Shown here piece by piece: positions 12,260 through 25,400 of a stretch of DNA of 64,000 bases (positions are counted from its first letter, which is position 1; every line of letters starts with the position of its first letter). Source of the DNA: Parapristionchus giblindavisi (Eukaryota > Nematoda > Chromadorea > Rhabditida > Diplogasteridae); contig CALSFV010000224.1 of NCBI GenBank assembly GCA_943737045.1, positions 186,001 through 250,000 on the forward strand. Reading direction: 5' to 3'. The notes under the pieces are model-generated. The model saw only the letters and a list, made by a program, of their open reading frames with translations, made no database searches and was not told the DNA's origin. A program made the translations under genes and the position numbers.

Positions 12260-15200
12260 TATTACTTTGGAGAACTATCTAGTCTGATAGAGAAAATATG
12301 CGAATTTGTAATGAACATGTGAAAGTTTTGTGAAATCCTCTTATGTCTCCATATTTTCGTCGTTGTGATCGAATTAGAAGAGATTATCCTGATCTCATGC
12401 TTCAATGAACCAACTTGGAGTCTTATCATAATATCACGTAAATGAAATTATTACGGACAACCAAAGTTAAATCGACATTTTCCGAGTTATCAAAGCCTTA
12501 TCTGAACCCATTCCCATTAATAGTAAGCATTTGAAGATGAAAAAACGATGTGGGAAACCTCGACAATAAGAAAAATATTCCCTACCAAGGTCTGCTCATG
12601 GGAGAAAGGCTTATTTCTACTTTATTCGAGAATATTTTCCGATCGATTTAGGCGGTGCGCTAAACTTCATTTCCTCAATAGATTTGCCAGCAAAATATGC
12701 CGAAATTTCCCGGCTAAGCAAAAATTTTCAAAATATTTATTTTTGCTTCTCTTTTTTCTGTGTTCTCTTCAGCATGACCACTTACGTATCCATCCTCCCT
12801 TTAAGGGGTTTCTCATCGCATCACTTATCCCTGCCTAATGCAATCAAGCTGTGTCGTAATCTTCGTGTTACTCACAGGATTCCATCACTACTCTGCATAC
12901 CTGCACATCATTCTGGAAGCCTCTTCCGGGTTTCAAGCATCACTTAATTTCTTTTTAAAACGCCGACTAAATATATCGGCGTGGACCTGATGTATCGTGG
13001 CGTTAGAAGTTGCGAAACTCGCAAGAATTGCTATTTTATGGCAAATAGCATGTGACATGCGGCACCATGTCAGCAGATTTAACAAAGAAAATTTAACCAT
13101 AATCAAAGTAGATAAGACAAAAAAATGAGATCTACTATTCTCTATCTTATTTTTCTTTTCTTTTTTTCTGTGCCTTTGTACAAAACATGACACAGTACAG
13201 AGTTCTATTCTTTGTGCAGTTTCTCATGTTTTTAGCAATTTCTAATAGTTAGATCAAAGTGAGTGGGCGTCAATATTAGCATTATTTCACCTGCCGAGAT
13301 TGACGCGCTGAATAAAGAACTACGAATAGGCTATTCCGTCGACTCGCTAGTTTTGTGATCGATAGCTGCTCAATAGGCACCATTATGTATTTATATTTTT
13401 TCCTTCAGCAACTCCAAGTCCATCATGATAAATTTTCTCGAACCTTTAATAAGTTCTTCGTGAAACCTATCCCACTGTCTGACTGTCATATTCTCTAATC
13501 ATTTGAATCTTTCTCTAACTCCCTATTTTCGTATCCCATTATTTTTAGTACACAATAAGCTCTTATTCAGTACAAATTGTATAAAAGGTAAAAGGTAAAG
13601 ATCATCTAGTTATTCAATTCACACGAAGTACTGCGAGAGATGAAGAAATAATTTGAGGCTTAATTGTCTGGCGATGAGGCTATCTTGTTCTCGGATCAGT
13701 ATCCCTCATATTTATAGACTTCAATAAACCTTTGCCACCCACCACCACTTTAAAGTAGGTCCGAAGACGAGATTAGGCCCTCCGGACTGAATTATCACTG
13801 GCCTGTTTATATATCCATTATATGCATTTTTATTTTTCCTAGGCACCGATTGTTCCATTATAATCAACGAGAGTGTGTGCATAAAGAGGAGTTTTGCATC
13901 TGCTCTAGATACCGAGAAGAAGGTCATATTTTGTCATTTCACATAATTTGCTCGAACATTTTGTACTTGATGAAGCACTCTTGTGATGTGCAACAAATAA
14001 ACATAAATAAATAACTAAGGTTTGTTTATTGTTAGTGGCAGTATGTTCTCGAATCTTTAATAAGTTCTCGGTGGAACATTTCCCGCTGATATCATGTCAA
14101 ATATATTCTATTTAGTTGCCTGACTCTCGCCTTGGTCGGATAAATATTTAGAGAAGACTAGATATTATTTGACTTTAAATGTTGCAGTATGACTATGATC
14201 TGTTCAAAAATCACGAAAAGAAAAGAAAGAAAGTGAAAACTCTCCGCGTTTTACACACTCTCTCGCCTTTTTTTTCGTTTCTTCTTGCTACTCTCGAAAA
14301 TCATTTTTTTTTCATTTGATATATTTAGCATGTGGCAGTGTCATAGATTATAATTCTCTTTGATCGATCGATTAATCGATCAATGTATATGTCTATCGTC
14401 TATCATCCACTCTACTTCTATTCCCTCCTCACGCTATTGAACATCAATCAATTCATGATCGCTGCCTGTCTATTGTTGGCGAAAATCATATCTCTTCTCA
14501 TTCCTTTTGCTTCTCTCTCTCCGTGAAAAGGTGTACCCTCGTTTGATCTGGTTCCTCAAAATATTGATTACTTTAAAATCCCTACAAAACTACCAGTGTA
14601 GGGTTTGATATAGTCCAAAAATAGGAATTTTACCATTAGAATAGATCAATACGGTCATGATGATGCACTCTGCGTTACAAATGCTTTCATCTTTCAATGG
14701 TCTTTCGACTATATCCCGTTTATCAGTCGTCCCCCATGCAGCATTTATGACATAGCTTCTAGTATTGAATCTCTTGTCCTCTTTTCTCTGTTCCACTCCA
14801 TTCGGAGCCGCCAACTGTGTTCCGCTCATCTTGCTGTATTTTCCTATATTTTTTCCTACGGTTGCTGTGTGCCCTACAAGGATCGACTACGATATAGAAT
14901 TATTAATAGAACACAAAAGTGCACGATTGTTGATTGATTCGTGTTCAAACTTTCCGGATTAATCAACACTATGCAAAATACCGTCTCATGTTAGTTTGGC
15001 CTTATTTCCTATTCTCCGGCTTCATTTCCGGATACTGCACATTTCATATCCTTGTTCACACTCCCACCTTTTCCAGGATCTATCAAATATTTAATAAGCG
15101 ATAGAGACGCCCGTATAAATAGAGTTTCACGCCAAGAATCATATAAAATCTGTTTCGTACGTTTACTTGGTGATCATTTCTCTCATCTTTCTCGATGCAG

Positions 15201-15233
15201 GTGCTTTTAACAGTGCAAAAGCCGCTTCGGAAG
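15201..15233 (+). CDS. Candidate micro-exon (AFNSAKAASE)
   Basis: Thirty-three bases follow a good 3' splice site (CTTTCTCGATGCAG) and precede a weak 5' splice site (GTTTTT). In the phase left by the 6421 exon it reads AFNSAKAASE and leaves one base. That base matches the two bases that open the exon at 22439. Support is only splice consensus and phase. Confidence 0.25.
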
Positions 15234-15507
15234 GTTTTTCTAAGTCCTCAGGGCCTCAGGGCCTCAGCGGTTTTCTAGCTCAATCTCAATTCGATTCGGC
15301 ACAGTAGTTATACGGCCGAAACGCGCTCATTTCTTTGTAGAGTCTTAGGTCTTTAGAAGGATTTCTGGAAGTCATCGTTGGCTCTTTGTTTAGAGTAATA
15401 CCATTCTATATCAGGAAATTGTCCTGTCTTACCACCCACACTAACTACAATATACACAATACAATACGCAAACGATAGACGCCAACGACACAATGTTCGT
15501 TTTACCA

Positions 15508-15651
15508 ACTCCGGTATTTTTTGCTCTCGGGGCACACCGTTTTCCTGCCCCGTGGTTCACCTCGCGGCGTACCTCGCGGAGTTTAAGGAACGGCATACGC
15601 CACGAGTGTTGACCACTGAACGCTGCGCCTGCGCGCAAAAATATACCGGAT
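15508..15651. repeat. MITE family F copy (GC-rich, CTCCGGTATTTTT ends)
   Basis: The left end ACTCCGGTATTTTTTGCTC and the degraded right end GCAAAAATATACCGGA form an inverted repeat around a GC-rich core with GGGGCACACCG and CCTCGCGGCGTACC. Copies at 33758 and 55208 have the same ends. Confidence 0.65.
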
Positions 15652-16224
15652 AAATCATAACGACCGCTGTACATAGAAACTCTCCGAATACAAGGCCCTC
15701 TTTCTTATCTCACACTATCAGACAAGCGAGAGTTGAATCGTGCAGTGCACAGTTGAGTTTCAGAGAATCTATTAATTCTTGTTGTTTGCGATAGATTCAA
15801 TGTGTAACAGGTATTCAAGAAAAAGAATCTTTTCGATCGGAGTTCAGATTTCAAAGATCAAAATATATTACTTAACGATCAAAGATCAATTAGTTGTTGT
15901 TGACAAGTTGTCTGGCTTTATTGTTAGTGAAATATGGCTTGCACCTGAATTCTGCGCAGAGCGACGCTAGAGTGGCCAGCTTCAAGTAATCTTGGAAGGA
16001 TAACATGGATGCCCTCTTATCCAATCTTTTCATGCTCATTTAATAAAATGCTAATGCTGTACGGGTGTGAGCCGTGCATATATGAATATTTTAAGTCTTG
16101 AGCGTCTTGATTTTTCCGCTCCACTTCACGCATAACTTCTCGTTTGCTTGAATGTTCCGCTTTCTGGATTTTGTTTATGCACACAAAATTCATCTGGCCC
16201 TATTTATTTTCCGTCACTATTTTC

Positions 16225-16345
16225 ATAAAAGGCATACCGCGGCCTAATTTGATACTATCTGCTCTGACCACACTCTCTCTTTTTTTGTCTGCAAGAGAGC
16301 TTTTCCAATGTGAAGAACCAAATTGGCTTGGGGTGTGCCTTTAAA
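16225..16345. repeat. MITE family A copy
   Basis: Ends AAAAGGCATACCGCGGCC and TTGGCTTGGGGTGTGCCTTT. The loop retains the CTCTCTTTTTTTGTCTGC motif. Confidence 0.65.
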
Positions 16346-17229
16346 ACACAACTTTACTTACTGGTATTGTGATGCTGCCTCACAATAAGCTGGCCTGCCA
16401 AGAGACATCATGAGATGAAATGCCATCGGTGGTCATCACCATCATAATGACATATTGACAGACGATATTCCAATGCCAAAATCTATGGGGAATACCCCTT
16501 CTATGAAAACGGAATCTGCCCTAATAGCGACCATAATTGGAATGTGACGTGCTTGTGTACCTCCTACCATAACGCGTACCAAATATATTGGCTTTACCCG
16601 TTATTCGTCTATAATCCGCTTGGGACAAACCTTCTATCTGCAAAAACAACGATCATTGGTTCTGGTCATGACTTATATTATTCTCCATTACGCAGACACC
16701 CCAAGCGATTATGCTGTTGTTCCAAGAAATCGTCTATTGTGGGGATTTTGCAATTAACTGTTATAGGAGACAGCCTACAATACTCTGTTTCTATGATGTA
16801 ATGTTACATGAGAGAGTAATTTATTCTCTCAAAAGTGCTTAATGTACTTTACCAAAGTGAACTTCGTCTGGAGTTATTTTTGTTCTCAACCGAACCAGTC
16901 AGTAACAAAGTGGTAGTTATCACTGCCATAGCAGTTATCTCCCACAAGACTTTATGTGTTTTGAATAACGGGATAAATTTACCTTTATTTTTATCTTTTA
17001 TGTTAGTTCATAACTTCTTCCTATGTCACCGCTTCGTCAATTTTGTATGTCACTATTGCCGACTTCTACCAAAACAATACGTTTTTTCTCTTGTCAATAC
17101 CGTTTAATATAACAAAGCAATCTTTGCTTTTTTTCTGAATTATTTCGTGACTTTTATGAGAAAAGACGCATTAACTACTACATCGTGACCTATTATTAAA
17201 TTGGGTATCACATAACTTGACTATTTGTT

Positions 17230-18200
17230 AGCGGAGGCGCGAATTCAAGTATACTTTTGTTTTGTCTAGAGCACAACATACGATCATCTGAATCCTCAAT
17301 CTCATATGATTTTCAGCTCATACTATCCTTGATGAATTTAGGCGACTATCAACATTTTCGGTGCTTAAATGCGCTCCCCGAGCTAATTTTACTCTCCGCT
17401 CTTGCAACGCTCTCTTGTAGTCAAAGAAAGCGAGAGAGTGTGACCTGAGGGGAGCGTTTCAAATTCGCTTAGGGTACCGTTTTCGCTTGCTGTATTTAGC
17501 GGGGTCGCTAATTCCATGTAAGCGTATTGCTACTGTTCTCTAGTCTAGAGCAAAACATACGATCACTGAAATGTTTTCCCAATTGACAGGGTTCAAGGTA
17601 CACCACACCTCTAACTTTCCTTGTCTGCGAGAGAACTTGTCCAGAGCGGATAGTAAAATTAGATGGATGTGAATTTGATTGAATAGTTGATACTTGCTAC
17701 TGTTCTCTAGTTTGTTATTGTTTTTTCTTGGCTACGCCATAGTCTATGAAGAGTTGGGTCATAAAGCTTTATCGGTCAGACGCGTTTCGGGTGTTCAACC
17801 CATCATCAGTGACATTACCTCAAACTTAGGTAATTAAACTTGGGTAACTGTTCTCTAGTCAAAATAAGATCATTCGAATGTTCTTCCCTTTTTCTTACTA
17901 TCCTTGATGAATTTATGTGCCCAATAACAGTTTCGGTGCTTGACTTACGATATTTAGCGGGGTTTCAAATTCAAACACATCTACGCAAGTGTACTGCTAC
18001 TGTTCTCTAGTCTAGCGCACAACATGCGATCACTGGAATACCCTTCATCAGTTTCTTACAACTATTACTGTCTTTGATGAATTTATGTGCCTAATAACAG
18101 TTTCGGTGCTTGACTTACGGTATTTAGCAGGAGCCGCGAATTCCATGTAAGTGTATTGCTACTGTTCTCTAGTCTAGAGCACAACATACGATCACTGGAA
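17230..18200. repeat. Degenerate long-unit tandem repeat
   Basis: A block containing ACTGTTCTCTAGTCTAGAGC, an ACATACGATCACTGGAAT-type segment and then GATGAATTTATGTGCC and CAGTTTCGGTGCTTGACTTA occurs about four times, starting near 17250, 17520, 17980 and 18150. Spacing is uneven because family A copies (17370-17482 and a partial one at about 17593-17675) and a block at about 17720-17845 have inserted. No coding potential was seen. Confidence 0.6.
17370..17482. repeat. MITE family A copy inside tandem repeat
   Basis: CTCCCCGAGCTAATTTTACT pairs with TTCAAATTCGCTTAGGGTAC. It interrupts one unit of the surrounding tandem repeat, so it arrived after the array formed. Confidence 0.6.
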
Positions 18201-18300
18201 TGCTCTTCTCTTCGTCTAATCTAACTCTTCTCATATATCCTCCTCTACATCCTCACTCATCTTTCTTCATTAATGCGATTTATTAGTGTAGTATCTCTGC

Positions 18301-18430
18301 CTCTACCTCTCCTTTTCTCTCCCTCTCCCTCTCCTTTTCTCTCCCTCTCCTTCTGCCCCCTTTCTCCCTCTCCCTCTCATTTTCTCTCCCTCTCCCCCCC
18401 CTCTGTTGAAGGTGGAGGGGGGGGGGGGGC
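18301..18430. repeat. CTCTCC pyrimidine tract ending in a G run
   Basis: About 100 bases of degenerate CTCTCC on the + strand, then a C run and, after GTTGAAGGTGGA, about 13 consecutive G. Open frames here are low-complexity Pro/Ser/Leu and not genes. Confidence 0.8.
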
Positions 18431-18892
18431 GAGAAGCAATACATTTTTCACTTTTTGCTGGTTCGTGTATACCGAGAAAGTGTGGTCATATTATCGTCAC
18501 CGTTCATTGTCACCGCTCACAATCAGCAGTGTTTGCAGTAAATTTACGCCAACTTTTCAATCCCAAAACTTCTTACTGTCTGCAAAATTACACTTCCCCC
18601 ATGCAGATGCGTGATTGGTTTTGCACCGAGATGGCGTGCGTTAATATCGTAGTCATTTGTCACTAAACTTAATGATTCTATCGTAAGAATTGAAATTTGG
18701 AAGTTACTATTAGAGTCAACCCAACCATGTGTTGTTATTGGAAAACAGAACAGGAAATGGTTCCAAAATGGACGTAAGAATTGGCAATGAGCTGCCTCAT
18801 ATCCACTGGGCTACCTGTATAATAAACTCCGGTTCAGTGGCTACGCAAGTATGGTTCCGGAAACACAATTTTTTCACACTAAACTTCTGATT

Positions 18893-19008
18893 TTTAAATG
18901 CACACTCCAGCTAATTTTACACTCAGCTCTGGTAATGCTATCTCGTAGACAAATAAAGCGAGAGTGGAATACTAGAGCGGGGAGTTTCAAATTAACTCTT
19001 ACTTGCGT
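18893..19008. repeat. MITE family A copy
   Basis: The left end TTTAAATGCACACTCCAGCT is intact. The right end is eroded after TTTCAAATTAACTC. Confidence 0.6.
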
Positions 19009-19197
19009 CGTAGGCGCATAAATGGCGAATCATGAAAGTGCACTTCATAATCAGAAATAGAATTTGATGTTCTATAATCGCACTAATATCCTTCCTCAGC
19101 GGTCTGTCTGTTTCACCTATGGTGTTATATTTCAAAACTTAAAGTGTACTTATCATGTTTACTTGATGTAGTCTAATGTTTTCAAGTCAGTATCGTA

Positions 19198-19322
19198 TTT
19201 TAAAGGGAAAGTGTTCTCTCTCAATGGTCTCTTCATTGCGCACACTATTTTTCTATTCTCTAATAACGAGAGAGCGTAGAGCGTTGAAGAGACCGTTGAC
19301 AAAGGTTTCAGCCCCTTTAAGT
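19198..19322. repeat. MITE family B copy
   Basis: Starts TTTTAAAGGGAAAGTG and ends TCAGCCCCTTTAA. The arms CAATGGTCTCTTCATTGCGC and GTTGAAGAGACCGTTGAC pair across a TAATAACGAGAGAGC loop side. Confidence 0.7.
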
Positions 19323-21204
19323 TTCGAAAGTCCTGAGCCTTTCAGCTGACAACTACGAAGTACTGTCTGCTATGGAAAGATTTTCGAAGATTATGAGCTA
19401 CTCCTTTAGCAAAGAGTACCTCATATACCTTTATACCTCGAGCTGATATGAAACTGACACTGAAAGAGAACGTTGCCAGAGGGGAGTAAATTTAGAATGG
19501 GGTGCTACTGTTACATTCGTGAAATCAACACTTTACTTTCCTTGACACACCTGACAGCTCTTGTCGTCGGCATGAAACTTATTCTGATTTAGAGATGATT
19601 TCCTGATATATTCATTAAACATTGCGCGCTTAATCGTGCTATTGCTTGCTCTTCTCTTTTGCTCTTTCCAGTGCTCTTCTTCTTTGATTTATATGCCATC
19701 CTGCCACTCCACAACCCCCCAATCGTTATCGTACATTATGGATCAGTCAATTATTTAATCTTTTCATAGTTATCCCAACAATTCATTCAAGCAGATTCCT
19801 TTTACTTTTTCTGTTCACCAACATGCCTGGTTCTATATAACCCTGAATTTGGATCGTGAAACTTTAAAAAATTGAACCGCGCCTGAAAATCAAGAATGAT
19901 CAACGCCTCACTGGACAAGGAAAAGCCATAATTTGTCATAAATGGAACTTGCCTAGACTCTATTGTCTCCAGCCCACCCGATTTCTTTGTTGAACGTACC
20001 GACCAGGAACGCAGGGTACGCTAAAAGGTTACCTTGGCCCCGCCCACAATCCATTCTCAACACTCATTCATTCATTCATTCTATTGTTTACAGCGATAGC
20101 TCCATTTTTTCCCCATTCAGGGACCGTTTATAAATTCCGGGGCCTTCATAGTCTTTTATTTACTTCGCCTTTTGACTATTATTCGCTGGCAGGGCGAATA
20201 ATATAATGATGGCGTGCGCGAATTTCTTAGCCGTTCTCGGGCTGTTTTCGATTTGGCTCAATTCCGTGTAGACAGACTGTCATGGAGCAGAATTTGAGTG
20301 GGTGGTCTGTAGTAGAGTTGGCTATTGGGGGGGGGGGTTACGGGCCTACAATGAGTTTACGAGAAATTGCGTACCTGCAACCCCCGAATAGCCAAATTTA
20401 TGTAGTATATAGCGCTACGTTGAGTTTGATCCCAGCGACGAACGGCTGCGAAATCGGTGGGAGTACACTATTCTGTCCATTTGTTAATCATAAACGACTG
20501 CTCAACATATTTGCTTTCTCAAAATTAATGCTCTCTCGCTGTATTGCTTTCAAAGAAAAATGGCTTAAACCAGAGTACTATCGGGGGGGGGGGGGGGAGA
20601 TTAATCGGTTTGGTGGATATTAGTAGCTAGTGTGCAACAGTAACCATGTGAGCGCACAGAGCACAGACGGAAACGCCGGCTCTTCCCTTCCGGCATCGAA
20701 TAATTTATGGTTGGCGTGATTCAGCTCGATTTCGTGTACAACTTTGGCCAGTAGACGACTCTGACTCTCTCAATTTCGCATGCTATCTCGTTAAGTTCTC
20801 TGACCACTCTCTTCATTGGCCATGCTCTCTCGCCGTTCTCCGAAAGTTGGGCTATGCTAGTTATTTGAGGATTTCTGGTTACTCACTTGAATAATCACCA
20901 CCATTTTTTTTGTCGTAACATATGTGGTGGCTTGAATCTTTAACAACTTCACTAGCTACTAGCATGCTGTGCCAATTGATGCTAAATCTAGCTTATAAGC
21001 ATGCTTCTCATCCCACGTATTCTATCTAGATTGATGTGATTTTAGGAAGCCAATAATGCATTTATTCTCAACAAAGAAGATTAATATCTATCATTTCTCT
21101 AATCCGTTAATGAAACCCTTCTAAAACGAAGTTTTTAGCTCTTGGAATCTCATATCTATTCCTTTTAATCCAAATATTCTTTCCAGTCTTTTCAAAGAAA
21201 CTTG

Positions 21205-21309
21205 AAGGTTCACCACGAAACTCTCCGCTCTGGCAATGCCCTCTCGTTTTCTGTGTCTACGAGAGAGCTGGAGCGGAGAGTAGAAATTAGCTCGGGGTGT
21301 GCCTTTAAC
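21205..21309. repeat. MITE family A copy, left end truncated
   Basis: The copy begins within the left arm at about CACCACGAAACTCTCCGCTC and keeps the complete right end TTAGCTCGGGGTGTGCCTTT. Confidence 0.6.
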
Positions 21310-22446
21310 GATCTTTAACGCTACACAGGCCACGAAAGTTCATAAGTGTAATGTTATTGATAGAAATACCATATTTATTCTTATCATGATAGTAATAATG
21401 AGAAATACTTCGGAATGTTATTGCGCCATAGTACACGTGGTGTTTCGCTTGATAAGAGCTCGAATATGACAGTATAATAATATTTGTATGATCTTTCTCG
21501 CGGTATGTGCCAATGCATCTCTTATTCGTAGCGCATAAGTATTGTACGATCATGTATTTATTCGCAGCGTTCTTTCTTACCTCCTCACTTTTTCATATTT
21601 TTTATAACATTAAATTATGAATCTTAAAATACCCTAAAAGATCGGATAAATTTATTGTAATTATTATGCACAATTTCGTATTAATATTAGGTCGATTCAT
21701 ATGTCATAGGAGATTGTTGTGAACTGAACTGGCAATAGGCCGGATGATGATCGTGGTATGAGAACCGAATGGATGAGAACTATTTGCACATGATAGACAA
21801 GCGCTAATGAATAGGCAAAGTATGCAAAGAGTTCACGTCCAGTCTGTTCTCATTTCACGATTCTCATCAGACCTATGTAGTGCCTTAGAACTCCATGCGC
21901 GTTGTGCGAAGAACTGAAATTTATGCAATTCCGTCAATGCTTGCGATTATAATAGAATAGAAGTGAACTAGGTGTGAGACGTTAGAGTGACTACTTAGCA
22001 TTTGTAGTCATATAGACATGATGGATATAGAGCGAAATAGTGACTATAACTTATATCATTGACCTATACTTCGTATTCCTTGAATAACGGAATGTACCTT
22101 TACCTTCTACCTTTTACAATTCTTTACCTCCTGGGATATTAACCATTGATATTTATGCGTCATTGCACACACAAGATATTACGTTGGGAATTCGAGAATT
22201 CGTACATACCAAGCTCAAATTTTGAATAGAATTATAGTAATAAGCATATGTATATTAAAACTCTTATGACATAACTTCTTACAAGGCTATGATTACGGAA
22301 AGCTGTGATTTTGTGAATCTCTCACACCACTCTTTTTCATTTATCTCACTTCGTTTTCATGTTAATCTCATTTTTGTCCAAAATCAATAATATCTTTGGA
22401 CTAATCAATATCCGATCGATAATGAACATTCGTTGCAGGATCCCGA

Positions 22447-25400
22447 ATGTGCCGCGGCATCCGCGTGGACGACGAGTGGACCTCCCTCTGCGGACGGGTA
22501 GAGTAGTTATTGATTAACTCTAATGATTAATAGTAATACTCGTATAGTAAGATAAAGTTCACTACAAATATGATTACTGTATTTCATATGCTATTTAGTA
22601 CTGTACCACAAGATAAGAAAAGAAAGTTCAGCGAATTAACCGCTGCACCAGCTAAGAATTATCTATGTTTTTAATTTTAGTAAAAAATGATTTATTCGTG
22701 TGGATTTTTTTACTTTTTAAATCGCATTTGCTTTCCGTTAGAGTGAACTCTCCGGATGTAAAACATCCTGAACACAAACTTAGAGTGGATTCGTATGTAA
22801 GCTAACACGAGATGCTAATGCATCCACTTAGGCGAAACGTACACTTTCCACGAATTAGAAATAGTACCCTCTGCTTTTGTGATCATCAACAACCGCTTAG
22901 TTGATCTTGATAAAGTGACTAAGTGTAAATATGACAAAAAGCGGCAACTAAATTTTCAAAAAAAAAATTCGATAAAAGTGAATTTTGAAACATTAGAGAA
23001 AAATTGTATTTGTTGTGCATCATACCTTGCCTATTTTTCGTTTCGTTTCTTTCCTTTTCGTAACTTTTGAACCCCACATATATCTTGTATTTATTTATTT
23101 CATGCTCACCCCTTAAAGAGATAGTCGAAATCAGAGAAGAAGTGATAAATAGCATAGTAAATTTAGCTTTAAAATAATAAAAAATTACAGATATGGATGC
23201 GGAATCGTAATCTGGTCGTCCTTTTCGCGCTGTTCCAACTCGTAGTCGTCTTCATCTCTTTCGCCCAGCACATCTACAGTCTCACCCACTTTCGACTGGT
23301 ATGGTTACGGCAGTTTTGGGCTTAACTTGGCAGCGAAATTCATGGGTCGATCTTGGTTACAGTAGTTTTGAACTGACAATGAACTCGGTGAGCTTGGGAA
23401 CATTTACATTTACATGAGTACCATTCACGAGTGTGTTCACTAGCCTATTCTTGCCGAAGATCAAAGGTCAAAGATCAACTTTGCAGATCTTCCACTGCTC
23501 CTTCAACGAGACTTCACACAGTGACGCCAACTTCCTGCGGCATGACGTCATCATTTTCGATTTTGGACTCTTCCACGAGCTAATTCAGGTTAGGTTCATT
23601 TGTAATTGCATGAACCCAAACAATTCGAAAAATGGATTCCACGATTTTTTGGGAGGAGTTTGTGTGCCTTGAAGAACGGGTTGTACCTTTACCTTTATAT
23701 TTTGTTTCCGCATTACTTGCTTTTTAAAGTAATTTATACTGCTAAAATCTCTTGAAATCGCTAGGGCGGCACGTTTACTATCACTACCCGAAAATAGGAT
23801 CGACTTCTCGATCCCAGACTGATCTATCTTTCCCTTGTAACGATTTATTTAACTCTTGCATCATTATCAGTTACTGTCGTCCCCACTTGATTCAATGTTT
23901 CATCTCACGCATCATTCCATAATATTGTTTTACTTTCTTTTTCACCTCTCTGTTTATCGTTAAAGATAAATAAATTATTATTATAAATTATTATAAATGG
24001 AATGGGCATTACCGTTAAATAATTCTTGCGAAACTTTCCCGATTCAAAACGCGGAAGCTAAAATCCAAACGGCTTTTCCTATGATTCTTATGATGCCTTA
24101 CTTTTCGATCTTTTATCGTTTGACGCCAAGAAACCAATCATCAGAACAATTATGTCATTGTTTCACGTGTAAAAATGAGTTCTGGGACTGCCCAATTTGG
24201 CTGCGTAGCTCGCCTGACTGAGTATCATTATGCCGTCATTAGCAAGACTTCCCCTATTTGTTCAACCGGAAACACCCTCAACCCCTCAAGAGAGCGAAGC
24301 TTCCGCAATCAATCAACCCGGGAGGAGGAAAAAACGACAGAACTTAGGCGTTTCCGGACCGGATTCGGACATAGAGAGAGAATAGTAACATAACTTATTG
24401 TTACTTTATAGGGCTATATTTTGACTACAAGAAATCTTTGCAGGTAAATATAGAAAATGTAAAAACTAAAAATAGTAACTCACTTAAGGAAAATTGCGAG
24501 CAACAATAATTGTGCATGCAGAGTAAATGTTTATGGTTTTAATTGGTAGAAAAATTAAATAAGTAATATGAAGAATTCTTTAACAAAGTTGTCACCCTTT
24601 TTAAACGAAAATGGAACTGAAAAAAACAACGTTCCGTTCCGAGATCCACTCGAGGGTTCAAAACCTTACTCTATATGGCACACCGTACTGCGCGCTCCGG
24701 TGCATTTTACAAATTGGCTAATCCATCGTCACTTCAGGTTCAAGAGTGCATCGCTAACTACCTGGACGGTGGCTACATGAGGTGTTTGTGGTGCATCGGA
24801 CAAGCCGTGGCGCTCATCTGTGCACTGGTGAGATTTAGTCATTGCCTATATTTTGAAGAAATGTTTTGTTACATCTCAGTACACTCTATAGAGTACGGTG
24901 GGTTACAATATGAAAATATACTGAAGATGGCCAGTCCCATTGATTAGAGTTCACTGTCTAGAACTGAATGACCGAAACAGTTAGCCTAGTACTACAAATT
25001 ATCTAACACTTAACTTAATCAAATCAAATTTCTTAATACATTTGCACTATAGTCATCTTTATCTTTCATTAGTTCTTCCATGTCTAGTTCTTTAACTGTG
25101 TTGATAAAGATCAGAGAAATGAAGGAAGATGTTATCATAGCACCTCTCATACGCCATCCGGTCCCATAGTGTAGCGGTTAGCACTTAGGACTTTGAATCC
25201 TGCAGCGGGAGTTCGAATCTCCCTGGGACCTAGATCTTTTGCATATTTTTCTCATTGCACTAGATCTCCGTAGATCTAAAAGAACAATAAATGACCATGA
25301 CCGTGAACAATACTATGAAGTTTGAGCGAGATCTTCTTGGGTTGTTTCTGTATTCTTCTTATCAAACATCTTTCTTGCTTACAATTAGAGGTGGAGTTCC

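Larger units (their letters stand above)
10905..15200. other. No gene seen; repeats only
   Basis: AT-rich sequence with a 506 bp inverted-repeat element and a degenerate family A copy (both listed). No exon with convincing splice sites and protein-like frame was found on either strand. Confidence 0.45.
15234..22438. other. No gene seen apart from repeats
   Basis: It contains family A, B and F repeats, a degenerate tandem array (17230-18200), a pyrimidine tract and long G runs. If the two upstream candidate exons are real, this is one long intron. Otherwise it is intergenic. Confidence 0.4.

Noticed and set aside
17230..18200. CRISPR-like array
   Set aside because: The repeats are long, diverged and irregularly spaced, in a eukaryotic context.
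18273..18614. 113-codon open frame rich in Pro, Ser and Leu
   Set aside because: It is the translation of a CTCTCC tract and a G run.
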